NCBI RefSeq assembly: GCF_023195695.1
Contig: NZ_JALPQG010000001.1
Location: 558,001-622,000, forward strand
Direction: 5' to 3'
DNA from: Aliiroseovarius sp. S1339
GTDB taxonomy: Bacteria; Pseudomonadota; Alphaproteobacteria; Rhodobacterales; Rhodobacteraceae
Length of the DNA: 64,000 bases
Below are positions 46,310 through 55,797 of the stretch, in pieces. Each line of letters starts with the position of its first letter. Within the stretch, counting starts at the first letter, position 1. The notes under the pieces were generated by a model. It saw nothing but the letters and a program-made list of their open reading frames with translations. It was not told the DNA's origin and searched no databases. The position numbers and the translations under genes were made by a program.

Positions 46310-49222
46310 ATGGCCAAACAGAAGATCGCCGTTATCGGCGGGGGTGTGGGTGCGATTACCGCTGTCTATGCCATCACGCAAACGCCCGATTGGAACAAGA
46401 AATACGACATTACAGTTTACCAGTTGGGTTGGCGCAACGGTGGCAAAGGGGCCAGCGGGCGCAACAAAGAATTTGGGGAGCGGATCGAAGAACACGGGCT
46501 TCATGTGTGGGCCGGGTTCTATGACAACGCGTTTCGCAACATGCGCCGCTGTTATGAACAACTGGTCGAGCTTGGATTGCGCAAGAAAAGCGACCCCCTT
46601 GGTACGATGGACAAGGCGTTCAAACCACTGTCCCACCTGTTCCTCGCCGAAAAAGTCCCAACGGCTGAGCTAGACGACAACCCGTGGCATCCTTGGGTGA
46701 TCGACCTTCCTGGCAACGATAAGCAGCCGGGGTCCGAAACCAAAGTGCCCGGACCGTTCGAGATGATGATGAGGATCCTGGAAATCGTCATCGAATTCAT
46801 CGAAAAAGGTGAGATGGAGGACGGTGCGCATGAAAAACTGGGCATCTCGATCCCGCGCGGCCTGCTGACCCAACATCACAGCATCCACAGCCATGCCTCG
46901 GGCATGCCGAAAGACCCGGCGAAGCACACCGCGCGCGACACCAACTTGCTGCTGGATTTCATCATCGACGCACAGAAGGCGGTTCACGCGATGCAAACGC
47001 CCGAAAACCTTGGCGATGATGCCAAGCGCCGCGGGTTGTATCTGGTTGATATTGGATTAGCGTATATGCGCGGCGTGGTCGGGTCGGACACGTTCACCAG
47101 CGGATATGACGTGCTGGATCAATGGGAGTTCTCTGACTGGCTGCGGATGAATGGCGCAAGTGATCTGGCGCTGGATTGGGTCGCCATTCGGGGCTGTTAC
47201 GACTTCGTGTTTGGCTTTCCCGGCGGTAATACCGACCGGCAAGGCGACACGGGGGCGGGCACCGCAATCCGGGCTATGTCGCGTCTGATTATCACATATT
47301 CGACGGCGATCTTCCATAAGATGCAGGCGGGTATGGGCGACACGATCTTCGCGCCCTATTATCAGGTACTCAAGGCGTTGGGCGTTAAGTTCGAATTTTT
47401 CTGCGCCGCGCGTGATCTGCATCTGAACGAGGCCGGAACACGCGTGGACCGTCTGTCCATGGTCCGTCAGGCCAAGGTCAAAACTGGCGACTACGAACCG
47501 CTTGTCAATGTCGGCGGCCTTCCCTGCTGGCCGTCCGAGCCTCACTGGAACCAACTGGTCGATGGCGCAAAGTTGAAAAAAGCAGGTGTGGATTTCGAAT
47601 GCGAAAAATCCCCGCCAACCGGCGCGCCTTTCGATCTGCGGCGCGGCGAGGATTTTGACATCATCCTGTTGGGCGCTTCACTTGGATCGCTGCCCTATAT
47701 GACGCGCGAATTGTCGGCCGCATCTGACCGCTGGCGGCTGATGCTGGACCGGGTGAAAACCGTCGGCACCCATGCCGCACAGCTTTGGCTCACGAAAACT
47801 CCGGACGAGATGGGATGGGGCGACCGGGTGAAGGCGCACAACAACGCCAAGGCGATCCCGTCCGCGCCCATGCGCACCGTTATCACCGGGTTTGCCGAAC
47901 CTTTGGACACATGGGCGGACATGTCCCACCTGATCGCACATGAAGCTTGGCCAGCGCCCGGCCCCGCGTCGATATCATATTTCTGCGCCCCTGCTCTGGA
48001 CGGTGAAACGCTGGAGGAATTCGACGACAACGTCGCCACCTGGATGGACAAGGACCTGCCTGACATCTGGCCCAACGCCAAAAAAGGCGGCAAGTTTGAC
48101 AAGGCGCTGTTCTACGAAAGCCTACAGGCCGCTATCTATTCACGCGTCAACATGTATGGGTCGGAACGCTATGTTCTGTCGGTCACCAACAGCGTCTATC
48201 ACCGCCTCGCCCCGTCTGAGAGCGGGTTTTCAAACCTTTTTCTTGCGGGCGACTGGACACGTTGCGGCCTGAACGCGGGCTGCGTTGAAGGTGCAACCAT
48301 GTCGGGGATTGCTTGTGCGTCGGCGATCACGGGGGTCGAACTTCTGAATGTAGGGGCAGAAGATATCGACCGCGAGAATACGATGCCGGAAAAGGCAATG
48401 TTTCAGACCAACTCCATCTCAGGCACCAACTGGCCTTTGACCCCATTCTTTGCGCGCGGCGAGATGACGGGCGTATTCTTCTTCTACGACCTTCCGCGCG
48501 CCGAGGTGCAGGCGATGCTGCCAGATCGCATCCATTTGGGCCGTTGTCCGATGTCGCGACCCGGACATCATCCCGTGGGCATGTCCTTTTGCAGCTATCA
48601 CAATGTGCGCGGGTCGTTCATACCCGGCTTTCTGGCCATGCGCCCTTACGGAGAGGCGACCTTCGCCATTCCCTACACCCATACGGATGAGGGAAAGACC
48701 GCCCCGCTGCTGTATCCGCGCAGGCTGTATGTCAACAACAGTTCAGCCATTTTCGCGGGCAAGTTCTTCTATGCCATGCCCAAATTCAAGGCCGAGATCG
48801 AGGTTGGAAACACCCATTTCACAGCCTCCGACCCAGATGGATTGACAATTGATTTCCGCGCGCAGCAACACCGCGATCCGGTCGCATTGTCAGGTCACCC
48901 CGCGCATGGGGCGATCTCGGATCTGCTGGACATGACCTTTGTGACCCGCAACAAGCACGGCAACATGTTCTATAACGCGTTCGATCTGCAACTGGACCGG
49001 TCCTATGTGGCACCGGTCACGGGCGAGGTCTCGGTCACCGATCCCAGCGCGGACGGCTTTCCAGCGACCCACATGGATGTTGCACCGTTGCAGCATCATC
49101 GTGGCATGGGACTTCCTGGCGCATTCCGAATCTGGTGTTCTTGGTCCATGACTAACCCGCTGGACAGTCGCCGGGTCAGACGCGCGGCTGTGGCACGGTC
49201 TTGGGTGCGGCGTAACGATTGA
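46310..49222 (+). CDS. FAD oxidoreductase (amine-oxidase/desaturase-like) fused to an acetoacetate-decarboxylase-like domain
   Basis: 970 residues. N-terminal dinucleotide fold AVIGGGVGAITAVYAITQ (Ala at the third Gly position of GxGxxG), with an NGGKGASGRNKEFGERIEEH loop as in carotenoid/hydroxysqualene-type flavoproteins. The FAD C-terminal motif is NLFLAGDWTRCGLNAGCVEG near residue 650. From about residue 700 a second domain resembles acetoacetate decarboxylase: VFFFYDLPRAEVQAMLPDRI and FFYAMPKFKAEI, where Lys825 aligns with the Schiff-base Lys but the next Lys is Phe. No signal peptide. GAGG is 8 nt before the ATG at 46310. It is 7 bp ahead of the cyclase gene, so the two are co-transcribed. 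Substrate unknown. Confidence 0.8.
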   Translation: MAKQKIAVIGGGVGAITAVYAITQTPDWNKKYDITVYQLGWRNGGKGASGRNKEFGERIEEHGLHVWAGFYDNAFRNMRRCYEQLVELGLRKKSDPLGTMDKAFKPLSHLFLAEKVPTAELDDNPWHPWVIDLPGNDKQPGSETKVPGPFEMMMRILEIVIEFIEKGEMEDGAHEKLGISIPRGLLTQHHSIHSHASGMPKDPAKHTARDTNLLLDFIIDAQKAVHAMQTPENLGDDAKRRGLYLVDIGLAYMRGVVGSDTFTSGYDVLDQWEFSDWLRMNGASDLALDWVAIRGCYDFVFGFPGGNTDRQGDTGAGTAIRAMSRLIITYSTAIFHKMQAGMGDTIFAPYYQVLKALGVKFEFFCAARDLHLNEAGTRVDRLSMVRQAKVKTGDYEPLVNVGGLPCWPSEPHWNQLVDGAKLKKAGVDFECEKSPPTGAPFDLRRGEDFDIILLGASLGSLPYMTRELSAASDRWRLMLDRVKTVGTHAAQLWLTKTPDEMGWGDRVKAHNNAKAIPSAPMRTVITGFAEPLDTWADMSHLIAHEAWPAPGPASISYFCAPALDGETLEEFDDNVATWMDKDLPDIWPNAKKGGKFDKALFYESLQAAIYSRVNMYGSERYVLSVTNSVYHRLAPSESGFSNLFLAGDWTRCGLNAGCVEGATMSGIACASAITGVELLNVGAEDIDRENTMPEKAMFQTNSISGTNWPLTPFFARGEMTGVFFFYDLPRAEVQAMLPDRIHLGRCPMSRPGHHPVGMSFCSYHNVRGSFIPGFLAMRPYGEATFAIPYTHTDEGKTAPLLYPRRLYVNNSSAIFAGKFFYAMPKFKAEIEVGNTHFTASDPDGLTIDFRAQQHRDPVALSGHPAHGAISDLLDMTFVTRNKHGNMFYNAFDLQLDRSYVAPVTGEVSVTDPSADGFPATHMDVAPLQHHRGMGLPGAFRIWCSWSMTNPLDSRRVRRAAVARSWVRRND

Positions 49223-49229
49223 GGTAACG

Positions 49230-52118
49230 ATGCAAGTTATGAATTGCTTGGCGTGTTCTGCGCCGCTTGCGCAGGGTGCGAAATTCTGCGGGAACTGCGG
49301 TGCCGAGGTGGTGGTCGACGCGCAAAACCCTGAAGTGCGGGTTCTGACGATCCAGTTTATCGACATGGTCGGATCAACTGCCTATGCCAGCCATTCCGAG
49401 CTCGAAGACTATGACAATACAATTTCTGCGTTTCACAGGTTGGTCAACGACGTCGTCACCACCTATCGCGGCACTGTATTGCAGCGTTACGGCGATGGCG
49501 TTCTGTCCTGTTTCGGGCTGGGACAAGACAGCGAAGATGCCGCCCTGTCGGCAATCGCGGCTGGCCTGTCGATTGCGAAAACTGCGCCGGAAAGGCTGCA
49601 CGGCCAGAATGTCCGCGTCGGGGTCGACAGTGGACAGGTGATGTGCCGGGTGGGACAAAGTGGCACGCTTTTCCCCCAACTGGCCGGGCTGCATGTAAAC
49701 CGTGCCGCGCGCCTGCAGGAGCAAGCCCCGACCGGCGGGGTCGTCATCTCGGGCGAAACGCAGACCTTCCTGTCCAGACTGGCCGAGCTGGACATCACCT
49801 CGCAAGAGAAGGTCGCGCTGAAAGGCATTGACGCGCCGGTGGATGTCATCGGCGTCGCTGGGTTCAGCTTTCTGGAACGGCTAGATACAGGTCGCGCGCT
49901 TCTTGAGCGCGATAAGGAACTGTCTATCCTGCTGGGCGATACGTCGACATCTTTCGCGCTGATCGGTCCAGCCGGGATTGGCAAATCCGCCCTGTTGGCT
50001 GAACTGGTGCGTTCAATAGCCCCCTCGCCTGTCATCCAAATGGATGCCCGTGCCAACCTTAAACAATCCGCGTTGTTTCCAATCGCCGAAGCGGTGCGCA
50101 CCGAGCTATTCCTGCCCAGCACGTCGCAACCCGACGCAATGGGCAGTGCCTTGGCGACCATTGGTATTGCGCTGGACAAGACGGACCTCAACCTGATGGC
50201 GGGTGTTCTGGGGCTGACGGGCGCTACACCGGTAAACCTGACCCCCGAACAACAAAAGGCACGTCGCATCGAGTTGATGACGGGCATATTAGGCAAGCTT
50301 GCAGGTCAGAAACATGCCGCGCTGGCCTTTGACGATTTCCACTGGGCGGATGAAGAAAGCACGGCGGTTCTGCGCAATCTGATTGATGATCCGCAATTTA
50401 CCAATCGGCTGTTCATCACCAGTCGACGCACCGAAAAAATCGTCGCATGGGTGGATGATACCGCCGTCCATCGGGTCGACCTTCACCCCCTGTCGAACGC
50501 GGCGGCCCAAAAAGCACTGGACGCTTACCCTGAGCTGACAAAAGACCGGCGCAAGAGCATCATCGCCGGGGCCGAAGGCAACCCGCTGTTCCTTCTGGCG
50601 CTGGCCGAACATGCCCGACAAATGGGTGGTCAAGCAGATGAACTGCCCCTGCCCCAAACGATTGAGGCGACCTTTCAAGCCATCATCAATGGGCTTGGGC
50701 CGTTGAAGGACGTGGTGCAATGTCTTTCGGTACTCGGACGCGTTTTTGATCCTGAACATGCCAGGCTTTTGCTGCCGAACCGCAACGCCATCGACGACGA
50801 GTTGCGCGTGCTGACCATCAATGGCGTCTTACACAAACGGCGCGATGGCTTGGCCTTCGATCACATTCTTCTGCGCGACGCCGCATATGAAATGCTGCCG
50901 GGCAAACGCCGTCGCGCGCTTCATTTGCGGTTTGCCGAGCAAGTGAAAGTGCACGACCCGGAACTTTGCGCGAAATTGCCCGAACTTCTGGCAGACCATC
51001 TTCTTGCCGCAAAAGCTCATAATCAAATTCCAGCCGCCTGCATCGCTGCTGGCGTCCATATGTTAAGGGGGGCCAATTTCGACCCCGCCATCAAATATCT
51101 GGACCGCGCGCGGATCGACATGGAAAAGCAGGCTGGCGGCAAGCCCGTGACCCGAGACGAACATCTTCCGGTCCTGTCCCTGTTGGCCAGTGCACAAGTT
51201 CAACGATTTGGATTTTCGCATCCTACGGTTCTGGAAAGTTATGAGAAACTTGAAAGCGCTGTCAGTCATGCAAAGGGAACAGACCGGCAAAGAATGGTCG
51301 CGCTTTATGGGCTGTTCGCCCATCGCATCATCAGTGGCAACGTTGACGAAAGCGGTGAGCTTGTTGATAAAATGAGAGAAATCGCTCATGGAAGCTCTGA
51401 TGAGTTGTCGATCCTCTGGCTGGTCAACAAAACCGCGCAAAGGCTCTATGCAGGCGATTTCACAGCTGCCCAAGCCAGCAGCGATGCGCTGAAACGCCTC
51501 TATCGGGTTGAAGATCACGGCATGCTGTTCGTTGAACTTGGCGCGGACCCGCTCGCTTCTGTTTTGTCAGCAGATGCGCATATTCTGGTGCGCAAGGGCG
51601 ACAAAGACGGCGCGCTGGCGGCGATTGAGGCCGCAAAACACCACCTGAACGCGATTGGTGCCACCGCGCAGTTGCCGTGGATCCACATTTTCGGCGCGCA
51701 GGCGTTTTTTGAAGGAGGACACATGGCGCTTGCCCATAGCGAAGTGCTGGCCGGCATCGACATTGCCGACGAGCAGCGGGCAGACTTCTGGTCGCTGGTC
51801 GGGCGATTATGGCAATCTTTGCTAAGAATTCACGACGGCGATTTAGACACGGCACCGGCCGAATTCGAGGCTTATGTCGGCCATGCAAGCGCCAGCGGCG
51901 TCCAGCTTAACCTGCCGTTCTATAAGGCGGTTCTGGCCAAAGCGACGGCTGCACGCGGCGATTTGGAAAATGCCAAAAAACTGCTGCGTGAAGCTGCCGA
52001 TCTTATCGAAGCACGAGGCGAGCGCGAATGGGCATCTCGCATCAATGCCATCTCCGCGGAAATACACGGCGTTGAGGCGGTCGGCGCCTCCGGGTCGGAC
52101 AACCCGGAGCTGACGTAG
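49230..52118 (+). CDS. zinc-ribbon / class III nucleotide cyclase / AAA ATPase / TPR signalling protein
   Basis: 962 residues. Zinc ribbon Cys6, 9, 20 and 23 (CLACSAPLAQGAKFCGNC); class III cyclase domain about 36-185 with metal Asp45 (IDMVGST) and Asp89 (RYGDGV) and transition-state Asn157/Arg161 (HVNRAARL). ATPase about 225-480 with Walker A GPAGIGKSA (246-254) and Walker B LAFDDFHWADEES; then helical TPR-like repeats to the end. The two positions that normally select adenine (Lys and Asp/Thr) appear as Gln85 and Gln150, so the product (cAMP or other) is uncertain. No membrane helix. It follows the FAD fusion in an operon and converges on a Crp-type gene. Confidence 0.87.
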   Translation: MQVMNCLACSAPLAQGAKFCGNCGAEVVVDAQNPEVRVLTIQFIDMVGSTAYASHSELEDYDNTISAFHRLVNDVVTTYRGTVLQRYGDGVLSCFGLGQDSEDAALSAIAAGLSIAKTAPERLHGQNVRVGVDSGQVMCRVGQSGTLFPQLAGLHVNRAARLQEQAPTGGVVISGETQTFLSRLAELDITSQEKVALKGIDAPVDVIGVAGFSFLERLDTGRALLERDKELSILLGDTSTSFALIGPAGIGKSALLAELVRSIAPSPVIQMDARANLKQSALFPIAEAVRTELFLPSTSQPDAMGSALATIGIALDKTDLNLMAGVLGLTGATPVNLTPEQQKARRIELMTGILGKLAGQKHAALAFDDFHWADEESTAVLRNLIDDPQFTNRLFITSRRTEKIVAWVDDTAVHRVDLHPLSNAAAQKALDAYPELTKDRRKSIIAGAEGNPLFLLALAEHARQMGGQADELPLPQTIEATFQAIINGLGPLKDVVQCLSVLGRVFDPEHARLLLPNRNAIDDELRVLTINGVLHKRRDGLAFDHILLRDAAYEMLPGKRRRALHLRFAEQVKVHDPELCAKLPELLADHLLAAKAHNQIPAACIAAGVHMLRGANFDPAIKYLDRARIDMEKQAGGKPVTRDEHLPVLSLLASAQVQRFGFSHPTVLESYEKLESAVSHAKGTDRQRMVALYGLFAHRIISGNVDESGELVDKMREIAHGSSDELSILWLVNKTAQRLYAGDFTAAQASSDALKRLYRVEDHGMLFVELGADPLASVLSADAHILVRKGDKDGALAAIEAAKHHLNAIGATAQLPWIHIFGAQAFFEGGHMALAHSEVLAGIDIADEQRADFWSLVGRLWQSLLRIHDGDLDTAPAEFEAYVGHASASGVQLNLPFYKAVLAKATAARGDLENAKKLLREAADLIEARGEREWASRINAISAEIHGVEAVGASGSDNPELT

Positions 52119-52441
52119 CGCCTTCACCACTCAGGCCACCGAAATTGGTATGGCCCTACCCATCCGTCATCTGACGGGCGGAAGCACCCCAGAAATGTCC
52201 AACTTGCGCTGGACGAAATGTCGCTCCAATACCGCCTACGCGGCCACCCAAAGCGATACCTTGCTAAGTTATCGTGCTAGAAAACCGTTTCGTTTTAGGG
52301 CCTTCAGCGCTTCCACCTACATGTATACGCTTGATTCCCGGCAAGGCTTGTGACGCAGATCACACCCCGAACCGCCTTTCGCGCGAGCAGGTGATTATTC
52401 CGCTCGAAAAGCAGCGTGCGGCCGGGTTTGACCAAGACCGC
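52119..52441. other. 323-bp convergent intergenic region with a CRP-type palindrome
   Basis: Lies between the 3' ends of the cyclase gene and the Crp gene. It holds a short hairpin (CCGTC/GACGG at 52164-52177) without a T run, and a TGTGA-N6-TCACA site listed separately. No convincing reading frame or terminator was found. Confidence 0.6.
52349..52364. promoter_or_regulatory. perfect CRP-type palindrome
   Basis: TGTGA (52349-52353), CGCAGA, TCACA (52360-52364) is the canonical CRP recognition dyad. It is not in front of either flanking gene, since both end here. Confidence 0.55.
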
Positions 52442-53095
52442 CTAGCTGCCATCGTTCAAGACAATGTCTTCCAACGCGCGCAGGTTCGTGACGACCACCG
52501 CGCCTTTTTCAAATCGCGCAATGTCGTCTTTTGCCCAACTTTTCAGTTGCCGGTTCACATTCTCGCGGGTCAGGCCAGCATAGGCACCCAGCCAGCTTTG
52601 GCTGACGCGAACGCGGTCATCGTGGGCATCGCCAGTCTTGTCTTTCAGCAGACGCAAGACGCAACTTGCCAGCCGCGCCTGGCCGCTGGTCAAGGCTTTC
52701 AGCTCAAACATCTCAGACGCGTTGCGTGCTTTCTGGCACAAGGCAATGATGACTTGGATCGCGCTGTCGCCGTCTTCTTTCAGGATATTCAGGATATCGC
52801 CACGCAGAACTTCCAAGGCTTCGACCGGCTCGGCCGCGATCACATCGGCACTGCGTGGACCGCCGTCCAGACAGGCGATATCGCCGATCACATCGCCCGC
52901 ACCAACAAGGCCCAAAATGGACTTCTGACCCAAAGAGGTGGTGATGCTGACCTCTGCAATGCCAGTTTCGACAATCAGCAGAGACGCCCCCGGTTCACCA
53001 TGATTGAATATCTGTGCGCCTTTCTTGAATTTGCGCAGCCGACCTTTGCTGGCAATGACGTCCAGCGTCTGGCGATCAAGTGCTTCAAAGACCAT
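52442..53095 (-). CDS. Crp/Fnr-family transcription regulator
   Basis: 217 residues. The cyclic-nucleotide-binding domain (about 1-120) retains the phosphate-binding cassette: VIGDIACLDGGPRSADV, with the Arg-Ser pair. The HTH reads LGAYAGLTRENVNRQLKSWA, keeping the Arg-Glu-x-x-x-Arg residues that in E. coli CRP read TGTGA. No FNR cysteines. AGGAAA lies upstream of the ATG at 53095; an extension to 53155 is possible. It is convergent with the cyclase gene, with a matching palindrome between. Confidence 0.88.
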   Translation of the reverse strand: MVFEALDRQTLDVIASKGRLRKFKKGAQIFNHGEPGASLLIVETGIAEVSITTSLGQKSILGLVGAGDVIGDIACLDGGPRSADVIAAEPVEALEVLRGDILNILKEDGDSAIQVIIALCQKARNASEMFELKALTSGQARLASCVLRLLKDKTGDAHDDRVRVSQSWLGAYAGLTRENVNRQLKSWAKDDIARFEKGAVVVTNLRALEDIVLNDGS

Positions 53096-53279
53096 GGTGT
53101 TTCCTGTCGCTCGGCTGTCCGCAAGCTCGGCGCAAAAACGCAGCTCACAGCACAATATTCGGACGATACATAAGCCAGAAATTCAGGAAGCGGAATAACT
53201 TGGCGGTAACAATCTGGCAGGTTTGGCGTGCCATCGCCGTCTGACTGCACCACATCAACGCATTTACTTGGGCCGACCG

Positions 53280-54020
53280 CTAGATTGAAGCTTTCAGCAG
53301 ATCGCGCGAATAAGGATGTTTGGCGTTCATGTTCCTCAGCGCGTCCACGTCCAAAATCTCGACAATCTCGCCATCCTTCATCACGGCCAGCCGGTCGCAC
53401 ATATGGCTCACAACCGACAGATCATGCGACACCATGAGGTAGGTCAGCTTATGTTCGGCGCGCAGGTCGGCCAGCAGATTCAGGATTTCCGCCTGCACCG
53501 ACACATCCAGCGCCGAGGTGGGTTCATCGAGCAGCAGCAGGTCCGGTTCGGGCGCCAGTGTACGGGCGATGGCGACCCGCTGACGCTGCCCGCCGGACAG
53601 TTGGTGCGGATAGCGGAACCGGAAATTCTGGCCCAACCCAACGTCGCCCAACAGCTTCACCACACGGGTATCAATATCCTTGAACCCATGCAGTTGCAGC
53701 GTCTCGCCCAGCACCTGATCCACCGAATGGCGCGGGTGAAGCGAGGCATAGGGGTCTTGGAACACCATCTGCACCGTCTTGAAGAACGCCTTGGGGCGCT
53801 TGTGGGTTATCTGTTCGCCTTCGACCGTGATCGTGCCGGACCAGTCCGGCGCAAGGCCGGTGATCGCGCGCAGAATGGTCGACTTACCCGATCCGCTTTC
53901 GCCCACCAGCCCAAAGCTTTCGCCTTCCATTACGTCGAATGTGGCGTCTTTGACCGCATCCACCCGGTCGCGGTGGCTGCCAAACCAGACGTTCAGGTTT
54001 GCGACGTCTAACATCTTCAT
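53280..54020 (-). CDS. dipeptide/oligopeptide ABC transporter ATPase (DppF-like)
   Basis: 246 residues. Walker [30 protein letters not shown], signature LSGGQRQRVAIARTL, Walker [13 protein letters not shown]. Last of the five transporter genes; its ATG overlaps the preceding stop by 4 bp (ATGA). It lacks the C-terminal oligopeptide-ABC extension of many DppF proteins. Provides energy for peptide import. Confidence 0.9.
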   Translation of the reverse strand: MKMLDVANLNVWFGSHRDRVDAVKDATFDVMEGESFGLVGESGSGKSTILRAITGLAPDWSGTITVEGEQITHKRPKAFFKTVQMVFQDPYASLHPRHSVDQVLGETLQLHGFKDIDTRVVKLLGDVGLGQNFRFRYPHQLSGGQRQRVAIARTLAPEPDLLLLDEPTSALDVSVQAEILNLLADLRAEHKLTYLMVSHDLSVVSHMCDRLAVMKDGEIVEILDVDALRNMNAKHPYSRDLLKASI

Positions 54021-54874
54021 AACCGACCACTCACACTGGGGGCTTCGGACCATTCGGGGTCACGTTGCAACACTTCAAGCCGGTCGCGCGGCGCGTCCAG
54101 ACGAGGCAGAGAATTCAGCAGCCCGCGGGTATAAGGGTGCTTGGCGTCATGCAGCTTGTCGGCGTCGCAAACTTCGACGATCCGGCCCGCATACATGATC
54201 AACACGCGGTCACAGAAATCGGCCACAAGGTTCAGGTCGTGACTGATGAAGATCAGCCCCATGCCGCGTTCTTTCACCAGCTTATCCATGATATCCAACA
54301 CTTGGCGCTGCACAGACACATCCAGCGCCGAGGTTGGCTCGTCCGCGATCAGAATCTCGGGGTTCGGGATCAGCATCATGGCGATCATGATCCGCTGGCC
54401 CATCCCGCCCGACATTTCGTGCGGATAAGCGCGCATGACCCGTTCGGAGTCGCGGATCGACACGGCCTCCAACATCTCAAGCGACTTGTTATAGGCCGCC
54501 GACTTGGACACAGAATTGTGCAGCCGATACGCCTCGATGATCTGATCGCCGATGGTCATAACGGGGTTGAGCGAGAATTTCGGGTCCTGCATCACCATGC
54601 TGATCCGCTGGCCGCGCACGTCGCGCATTTCCTTTTCGGTCTTGTCCAGCAGGTTGACGCCTTCAAGGTTGATGTGATCGGCTTCAACGATCCCCGGCGG
54701 GCGGATCAGGCGCAGGATGGCGCGGCCGGTCATCGACTTGCCCGAGCCGCTTTCGCCCACGATCCCCAACCGCTCGCGCCCCAGCGTAAACGACACACCG
54801 CGCACCGCGTCAAACACGCCTTGGCGGGTCGGAAATTTCACCCAAAGGTTTTCGACATCAAGTAGCACACTCAT
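54017..54874 (-). CDS. dipeptide/oligopeptide ABC transporter ATPase (DppD-like)
   Basis: 285 residues. Walker [30 protein letters not shown], signature [15 protein letters not shown], Walker [13 protein letters not shown], and the C-terminal oligopeptide-type extension [20 protein letters not shown]. The ATG overlaps the permease stop (TGATG); a GTG start three bases upstream is also possible. Partner of the DppF-like ATPase. Confidence 0.91.
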   Translation of the reverse strand: MSVLLDVENLWVKFPTRQGVFDAVRGVSFTLGRERLGIVGESGSGKSMTGRAILRLIRPPGIVEADHINLEGVNLLDKTEKEMRDVRGQRISMVMQDPKFSLNPVMTIGDQIIEAYRLHNSVSKSAAYNKSLEMLEAVSIRDSERVMRAYPHEMSGGMGQRIMIAMMLIPNPEILIADEPTSALDVSVQRQVLDIMDKLVKERGMGLIFISHDLNLVADFCDRVLIMYAGRIVEVCDADKLHDAKHPYTRGLLNSLPRLDAPRDRLEVLQRDPEWSEAPSVSGRL

Positions 54875-55782
54875 CACTCACCTGCCTTCGGATCAAGGAC
54901 ATCACGCAGACCGTCGCCCAGAAGGTTGAACGCCAAAGAGACCGTGAAGATGGCCAAACCGGGCATGGTGGCGACCCACCAGTGGTCCAGAATAAAGCGC
55001 CGCCCTTCAGAAATCATCGCGCCCCATTCCGGGCTGGGCGGTTGCGCGCCAAGGCCGAGGAACCCAAGGCCGGCCGCGGCCAGAATGATCCCCGCCATGT
55101 CCAGCGTCACCCGCACGATCAGGGACGAAATGCACAAGGGCCAGATATGCTTGGTAATGATGCGCAGCGGCCCGGCCCCTTGCAGCTTGATCGCGCTGAT
55201 ATAGTCCGAGGAGCGGATGGTCAGCGTCTCGGCCCGCGCAATCCGCGCGTAAGGTGGCCATGCGGTCAGCGAGATCGCCAGAACCGCGTTTTCAATCCCG
55301 GCGCCCAGAGCGGCCACGAAAGCCAGCGCCAGAACCAGACGGGGGAAGGCCAGAAAAATATCGGTGATGCGCATCAGAATCGTATCGGTCCAGCCGCCAA
55401 CATAGCCCGAGATCGTGCCAACCAGCAGCCCCGCCACCGGCGCGATCAGCGCCACCAGTGCCACAATATACAGCGTGATCCGCGCGCCATAGATCAGTCG
55501 CGACAGGATATCGCGGCCAAGGCTGTCGGTGCCGAAAATGTGGCCCTCGGTTCCCAGCGGTGCCAGCCGGTTGCCCAGATCCTGCACAAAGGGATTATGC
55601 GGCGACAGCCACGGCGCGGCGGCCGCTATGAACACCAAGGCTACCAGAATGCCCAAACCGATCATCGCCATCGTATTGCTGCGAAACGACAGCCAGCCCT
55701 GATAGAAGGCGGATATCTTGGCATGGCGGCGCGAGGTCGGCGTGTCCGTCAAAAGCCACTGTTTCAGTGTTTGTTCTGTCAT
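54874..55782 (-). CDS. dipeptide ABC transporter permease (DppC-like)
   Basis: 302 residues with six helices. The N-terminal OppC_N segment (FYQGWLSFRSNTMAMIGLGI) is followed by the permease domain with the EAA-type loop YARIARAETLTIRSSDYISA. HIFGTDSLGRDILSRLIYGA is the DppC/OppC signature. It lies 15 bp downstream of dppB and pairs with it in the inner membrane. Confidence 0.93.
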   Translation of the reverse strand: MTEQTLKQWLLTDTPTSRRHAKISAFYQGWLSFRSNTMAMIGLGILVALVFIAAAAPWLSPHNPFVQDLGNRLAPLGTEGHIFGTDSLGRDILSRLIYGARITLYIVALVALIAPVAGLLVGTISGYVGGWTDTILMRITDIFLAFPRLVLALAFVAALGAGIENAVLAISLTAWPPYARIARAETLTIRSSDYISAIKLQGAGPLRIITKHIWPLCISSLIVRVTLDMAGIILAAAGLGFLGLGAQPPSPEWGAMISEGRRFILDHWWVATMPGLAIFTVSLAFNLLGDGLRDVLDPKAGE

Positions 55783-55797
55783 TGATACTGTCCCGCC

